Below, piece by piece: positions 15,104 through 18,533 of a stretch of 18,533 nucleotides of DNA (its first letter is position 1; every line of letters starts with the position of its first letter). The DNA comes from Lachnoclostridium sp. UBA6558 (GTDB lineage: Bacteria; Bacillota; Clostridia; Lachnospirales; Lachnospiraceae): the NCBI GenBank assembly GCA_002434335.1, contig DJJW01000013.1, positions 18,927 through 37,459 on the forward strand. Reading direction: 5' to 3'. Under the pieces are notes generated by a model, which worked only from the letters and a program-made list of their open reading frames with translations, did not search any database and was not told the origin of the DNA. The translations under genes and the position numbers were made by a program.

Positions 15104-16360
15104 GGCTTCAACTATTTCGGGATAATGGAAGCTATGTGTTCTTCTATTGAGCAATCCAAACAGCTCACCGCTGCCGCTTACGGCACCGTTATCCCACCAG
15201 ATACAGGGGATACCCTTTTCTTTTGCTGACTTTACATAGAAATTTGCCCAGGCTGTACGCTGCTCCAGATTGTCTTTGTTAACGGCACCGAATTCTCCGA
15301 GTATGACTGGGTAGCCTTTGGAGAGAAAATAGCGGTCTATGTTGTCCATTAAGCTTGTAATCGAGCCGGTATCCGATTGGTTATTAAGACTCCACTCAGA
15401 AGTCCCGGCAGTATTTAAGGCAAAATCATAAGGTGTATAAGCGTGAATGGATACTATGATTTTATCCTCCTTTGGTAAATGAAAATTATCCCAGGCAGTA
15501 GTAGTAGAGGTGGCGGCATAAGGAGGAATCATTAAATGCCTCAAGGGATTGTTGCCTCCGGAATTGCGGATGGTGTTAATAAAAGCTTCATTGAAATGAT
15601 TCACAACTTCCTGGCCTTCTTTATCTCCGCCATTCCATTCATTGGCTGTACCTTTTTGACGAGGCTCATTTAATCCCTCAAAAATTAAATGTTCATCATA
15701 GTTCCTGAAACGGTCTGCAATCTGCTTCCAGACTTTTGTAAGAATATCTATAGCTGCAGCTTCATTCACATAGGAAGGGAAATGCCATTCTTCATGATGA
15801 AGGTTCAAAATAACAAACATTCCGTTATCAATACCATAATCGACGATCTCCTGAACTCTGTCAAGCCAGGCATTATCAATGGTATAATCCGGTGCTGCTC
15901 CAAGATGTTTTTCCCAGGTAGTCGGAATTCTAAGTGTATTAAAGCCGCCTTGCTTAATCGCATCAATCATGGCTTTGTCCGTCTTAGGATTACCCCAGGA
16001 AGTCTCAGAGGAAAGTCCGGTTCCGCCCGTAGCATCCATTGTATTTCCCAGATTCCATCCAATTTGTATTTCTTTCACCAGCTCGATGGAAGGAATATCA
16101 CGTATTGGAGAAGGACTTCCGGTTACTTGAGTTTCTGCTTCTTTTGTTGGAGCCGGCTCTGCTGTAATACTGGTAGTAGCTTCAGGTGAAGGTTCTGCTG
16201 CAGGCTCAGTATCTGCATTGGTTGCAGTAGAATTCTTAGAGTTTTCATTGCTTGTAGAAATAACCTCTTCGTTTGTATTTTCATTATTTTTACCGCAAGC
16301 AGATAACACCATAAAGACCAGTAGTATAATGCCAAGTAGCTTTAGTTTCCCCTTATTCAT
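15083..16360 (-). CDS. GH5 endoglucanase lipoprotein (GH5 subfamily 4-like)
   Basis: The protein has 425 residues. A lipoprotein signal ends in VLSAC (C22). Residues about 24-88 are a Ser/Thr/Pro/Glu-rich linker, followed by a full GH5 (beta/alpha)8 barrel: IGWNLGNTMDA (100-110), SWGNPKT, FNTLRIPTTW, LNLHHEEW (H188/H189), FEGLNEPR with acid/base E232, SIHAYTPYDF (H306) and VILGEFGA with nucleophile E356. The WGNPKT and HAYTPY motifs suggest subfamily 4, which cleaves beta-1,4-glucan, xyloglucan or mixed-linkage glucan. It is anchored on the outer face of the membrane with the barrel held away by the linker. No carbohydrate-binding module is present. GGGAGGA precedes the start. It is convergent with the acetyltransferase gene, overlapping it by 21 bp. 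Its products could feed the importer at 8348 only after further cleavage. Confidence 0.95.
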   Translation of the reverse strand: MNKGKLKLLGIILLVFMVLSACGKNNENTNEEVISTSNENSKNSTATNADTEPAAEPSPEATTSITAEPAPTKEAETQVTGSPSPIRDIPSIELVKEIQIGWNLGNTMDATGGTGLSSETSWGNPKTDKAMIDAIKQGGFNTLRIPTTWEKHLGAAPDYTIDNAWLDRVQEIVDYGIDNGMFVILNLHHEEWHFPSYVNEAAAIDILTKVWKQIADRFRNYDEHLIFEGLNEPRQKGTANEWNGGDKEGQEVVNHFNEAFINTIRNSGGNNPLRHLMIPPYAATSTTTAWDNFHLPKEDKIIVSIHAYTPYDFALNTAGTSEWSLNNQSDTGSITSLMDNIDRYFLSKGYPVILGEFGAVNKDNLEQRTAWANFYVKSAKEKGIPCIWWDNGAVSGSGELFGLLNRRTHSFHYPEIVEALMSGLK

Positions 16361-16428
16361 TTACCATACATCCTCCCATTTGATTTTAGTATTATAACTA
16401 GGATATCACGTTAATAGACTATTTACAA

Positions 16429-16439
16429 TATATACCACA
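16429..16439 (-). promoter_or_regulatory. Candidate extended -10 for the GH5 gene
   Basis: On the minus strand TGTGGTATATA gives TGG followed by TATATA at the spacing of an extended -10 promoter. Transcription would begin about 60 bases before the GH5 start. No clear -35 is visible. It is the mirror image of the plus-strand box at 16493. An alternative minus-strand TATAAT lies at 16391-16396. Confidence 0.4.
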
Positions 16440-16492
16440 TAAAGAATTATTTGGTTGAGTAATAAGTACGATGGTATCGTTTTTCAAAACGT

Positions 16493-16503
16493 TGTGGTAT
16501 AAT
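16493..16503 (+). promoter_or_regulatory. Extended -10 promoter for the membrane protein / YjbR pair
   Basis: TGTGGTATAAT contains a perfect TATAAT (16498-16503) preceded by TGG, an extended -10. The start point would be near 16510, about 33 bases before the gene at 16543. Its TGTGGTATA is inverted at 16431-16439, so the two divergent promoters share one 9-bp box. Confidence 0.6.
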
Positions 16504-16542
16504 AAAAGCAACTTATTTATTTGAATATATAGGAGGTACGAA

Positions 16543-16887
16543 ATGATAATCTCAATTAGTTGTTGGATTCTTGGCTTAATGTTTGTTGTATTAGGTATCC
16601 TTGCTGAAAAGAGTAAGAAGCCTGCAGGCATCTATTCAAATATTAAAGCTCCGGGTAAAGAAGAAATAATTGACTTAAAAGCGTACAATAAAGCCGTCGG
16701 AAGATTGATAATGGGATACGGTATTCTCCAGGTTATGGTGGGAGTGCTATTAATAAAAACAGGAGAAAGAAGTGCTGGTCTCGTCATGACTTTCTCTTTC
16801 TTTTTCGGTGGGATTGTTATGATGATTATTTATGAGACAGCAATCGGAAATAAATATATTAAGAGAAAATCTGGGAGGCATAATTGA
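16543..16887 (+). CDS. Small membrane protein of unknown function (DUF3784-like)
   Basis: The protein has 114 residues with three predicted membrane helices (about 3-21, 54-71 and 78-97). A soluble loop between helices 1 and 2 contains KSKKPAGIYSN and an acidic/lysine-rich stretch, and the C-terminus is basic. The general plan (helix, short loop, AYNKAVGRLIMGYG, two helices) resembles small DUF3784-type membrane proteins of Firmicutes, but I cannot confirm the family. TAGGAGG precedes ATG 16543. It overlaps the next gene by four bases, so they are translationally coupled. No function can be assigned. Confidence 0.75.
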   Translation: MIISISCWILGLMFVVLGILAEKSKKPAGIYSNIKAPGKEEIIDLKAYNKAVGRLIMGYGILQVMVGVLLIKTGERSAGLVMTFSFFFGGIVMMIIYETAIGNKYIKRKSGRHN

Positions 16888-17231
16888 GAACAAGAGAAGA
16901 AGTAATCAAATATTGCAGATCCTTGGATACGGTATATGAGGATTACCCTTTTCACGATTCTAATTGGACAGTGATGAGGTGCCAGGGGAATAAAAAGATG
17001 TTTGCCTGTATATATGAAAGAGGTGATTATATCTGGGTGAATGTGAAAGTTAATCCAGAATGGATAGAATTTTGGCGCAATGCCTGGCCGTCTGTGGTTC
17101 CGGCTTATCACATGAACAAGCAACACTGGAATTCCCTGATTCTGGATGGTGTAATTCCAGAGGAAGATATTAAACGTATGATTTTGGAAAGTTATGATTT
17201 GGTAAAACCAAAGAGTAAAAACAAAAGATAA
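16884..17231 (+). CDS. MmcQ/YjbR family protein
   Basis: The protein has 115 residues, the normal length for the family. It begins MRTREEVIKYCRSL and has the typical VYEDYPFHDSNWTVMRC, KKMFACIYERGDYIWVNVK and VVPAYHMNKQHWNSLILDG segments and a final DLVKPK. The fold is a CyaY-like double-wing. Members are often called DNA-binding, but their cellular role is not established. The TTG start at 16884 is supported by GGGAGG and by the TTGA overlap with the stop of the preceding membrane protein gene. Confidence 0.88.
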   Translation: MRTREEVIKYCRSLDTVYEDYPFHDSNWTVMRCQGNKKMFACIYERGDYIWVNVKVNPEWIEFWRNAWPSVVPAYHMNKQHWNSLILDGVIPEEDIKRMILESYDLVKPKSKNKR

Positions 17232-17298
17232 ATAACATAAGTATAAAAATATAGAGTCATAAGGTAATTTTTTTCAGACTATTTTATTAAAAATTATA

Positions 17299-17327
17299 TT
17301 GACAAATAGATACAGATTGCATATACT
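17299..17327 (+). promoter_or_regulatory. Consensus promoter of the trp operon
   Basis: TTGACA (17299-17304), exactly 17 bp, then TATACT (17322-17327). Transcription should begin near 17334, just before the T-box leader. This is the best sigma-A-type promoter in the window. Confidence 0.85.
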
Positions 17328-17333
17328 TAAGAA

Positions 17334-17617
17334 AATTAAACGAATAAACCGATGAACAAGAGAAGTAAGTAAAGAAATGCCTTACAGAGAGTCGCTTCAT
17401 GGTGGAAGAGCGGCAGAGCAGAGGTTACTGAATGGACTTGTGAGGGTGGCTCAAAAGCAGTGAATATATTGCAAGTAGACGTCAACGGGAACCTCAACCG
17501 TTATCAACGAGGTGTATATGATAGTATACAAACAGAGTGGATGCAACAGCATCAATTTGGGTGGTACCGCAGAGCGTAGTCTTTGTCCCTTTTAGAGTAG
17601 GGATGAGGGCTTTTTTT
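17334..17617 (+). promoter_or_regulatory. T-box riboswitch, probable tRNA-Trp specificity, upstream of trpE
   Basis: The leader shows the T-box hallmarks in order: GATGAACAAGAG near 17351, the AGAGAGTC element (about 17386-17393), the GGTGGAAG distal-loop stretch (17401-17408), a specifier segment TGAATGGACT with TGG at 17433-17435, and the core GGGTGGTACCGCAG (17559-17572), which pairs with the tRNA acceptor end. Uncharged tRNA-Trp would stabilise the antiterminator and allow trpE to be read. The Trp codon and the trpE gene downstream agree. The 120 bp from the terminator to trpE contain a small inverted stretch CCTATTAATATTAGG (about 17702-17716) and two TAGGAACC boxes of unknown meaning. 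Confidence 0.93.
17578..17617 (+). terminator. T-box terminator
   Basis: AGTCTTTGTCCCT (17578-17590) pairs, with several G-U pairs, with AGGGATGAGGGCT (17599-17611), followed by TTTTTTT. It competes with the antiterminator formed by the T-box core just upstream. Confidence 0.88.
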
Positions 17618-17738
17618 ATTGCCTTTTTCCTGAAATCACATAGTTTGTATTTGGTAATACCTGGCATTTTATTGTGAAACACCGAGGGTATCGGTATAGG
17701 AACCTATTAATATTAGGAACCCTATGAAGGAGGAGTTT

Positions 17739-18533
17739 ATGAAAACTGTTTACGAAGAACTGGTGCAATATGAGAAGGATTATAGCATTATACCTGTTTG
17801 CAGGGAAACACTTTCGGATATGATAACACCTATTATTCTTTTGCGAAAACTGGCAGAAGCAGGCGATAATTATTTTCTGTTAGAGAGTGTGGAAGGCGGA
17901 GAACATTTCGGAAGATATTCCTTTCTGGGACAGAAGCCTTCTATACGTCTTTCTTGTAAGAATAATCGAGTTAAGAAGAAAATCGGCAATATTACTGAAG
18001 ATTTAAGTGAAACGCCATTTGATGCACTCAGGAAGCTGCTCACGGAGCATAAAGCGCCAAGAATTGAAGGGCTGCCTACCTTTACCGGGGGATTGGTCGG
18101 ATATTTCTCTTATGAGATGATAGGTTATGCAGAACCAAAATTGAACTTAAAGAAAAGTGACTTTAATGATTATGACCTGTCACTCTTTGATAAGGTAATT
18201 GTTTTTGATCATTTAAAGCAAAAGATTTTACTAATTGCCAATTATCGCAGTACTGAAGGAAAAAAAGGCTACGAAAAAGCGCTTGCTGATATCGATGAGA
18301 TGAAAGAGAAGATATTTGCACCTGTAAAGCTATCTAAGCTAAAGCCGGCAAGCATTGGTGAATTCAAGTGTAATACCACAAAAGAGAGATATCTTGAAAT
18401 GGTCGAAAGAACAAGGCAGTATATCAGAGAAGGAGATATTTTTCAAGGAGTTATCTCTAGAAGGTTTGAAGCGGAATATAAAGGAAGTCTCTTGAATGCT
18501 TACAGAGTACTTCGAACAACAAATCCATCCCCT
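17739..18533 (+). CDS. trpE: Anthranilate synthase component I (3' end outside window)
   Basis: The first 265 codons are present and the frame is open at the right edge. TrpE turns chorismate and ammonia (from TrpG) into anthranilate, the first step of tryptophan synthesis. The N-terminal domain has the family's feedback-binding motif LLESVEGGEHFGRYSFLG (about 48-65), then PTFTGGLVGYFSYEMIGY and DLSLFDKVIVFDH. The chorismate-binding domain begins with NTTKERYLEMVERTRQYI and GDIFQGVISRRFEA. AAGGAGGAG lies just before ATG 17739. Control is by the upstream T-box (charging of tRNA-Trp) plus expected Trp feedback. An aminodeoxychorismate synthase identity is less likely given the T-box. Confidence 0.95.
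   Translation, partial: MKTVYEELVQYEKDYSIIPVCRETLSDMITPIILLRKLAEAGDNYFLLESVEGGEHFGRYSFLGQKPSIRLSCKNNRVKKKIGNITEDLSETPFDALRKLLTEHKAPRIEGLPTFTGGLVGYFSYEMIGYAEPKLNLKKSDFNDYDLSLFDKVIVFDHLKQKILLIANYRSTEGKKGYEKALADIDEMKEKIFAPVKLSKLKPASIGEFKCNTTKERYLEMVERTRQYIREGDIFQGVISRRFEAEYKGSLLNAYRVLRTTNPSP

Noticed and set aside
15689..16189. 166-residue plus-strand frame opposite the GH5 gene
   Set aside because: The minus strand encodes a complete GH5 with catalytic residues; this frame has no recognisable features.
17494..17682. Minus-strand 62-residue frame over the T-box
   Set aside because: It lies across a structured riboswitch and its terminator.
1..18533. CRISPR arrays, tRNA or rRNA genes, phage or transposase genes
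   Set aside because: No regularly spaced repeats, no cloverleaf or rRNA-like stretches, and no integrase or transposase frames were seen.

Overview
The window looks like chromosomal DNA of a low-GC anaerobic Firmicute, most likely a Lachnospiraceae / Clostridium cluster XIVa plant-polysaccharide degrader. This rests on AT-rich intergenic DNA, strong AGGAGG-type ribosome binding sites, a ChvE/MmsAB-type sugar importer paired with YesM/YesN-type regulators, a lipoprotein GH5 endoglucanase and a T-box upstream of trpE. The species assignment is inference.

Layout. (1) Positions 1-3684 hold the end of a YesM-type sensor kinase, a YesN-type (receiver + AraC HTH) response regulator and a XylF-like sugar-binding lipoprotein. 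The order and protein types resemble the XylFII-LytS-LytR three-component sugar sensor known from Clostridium beijerinckii. (2) Positions 3685-8100 look like an insertion zone: a 232-bp imperfect inverted repeat, a scrap resembling a receiver-domain start, a complete OmpR regulator / ABC ATPase / ABC-2 permease / histidine kinase module ending at a strong terminator, and a short leftover of a HelD-type helicase on the minus strand. (3) Positions 8183-12525 hold a complete multiple-monosaccharide ABC importer (ChvE-type binding protein, double ATPase, permease) with a candidate activator-dependent promoter, a large intercistronic hairpin and a terminator. This is the likely target of the regulators in region 1.

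(4) Positions 12604-15103 hold an extended -10 promoter, a 12-residue leader peptide and a series of hairpins and terminators in front of rsgA (30S-maturation GTPase) and a double-GNAT acetyltransferase. The leader has the layout expected for ribosome-stalling-controlled transcription attenuation and is the most unusual regulatory feature here. (5) A GH5 endoglucanase lies on the minus strand (15083-16360), overlapping the acetyltransferase tail to tail. It diverges from a small membrane protein gene and a MmcQ/YjbR gene that are translationally coupled. (6) A consensus promoter, a T-box riboswitch with a probable Trp (TGG) specifier and its terminator precede trpE, which runs off the right edge.

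Together, extracellular polysaccharide cleavage (GH5), sugar sensing (lipoprotein + YesM/YesN) and sugar uptake (ChvE/MmsAB) make a coherent plant-cell-wall utilisation theme. The RR-ABC-HK module (probably peptide-antibiotic or envelope-stress response) and the attenuator-rsgA-GNAT unit (probably ribosome stress) look like defence functions. No rRNA, tRNA, CRISPR array or intact transposase was seen.
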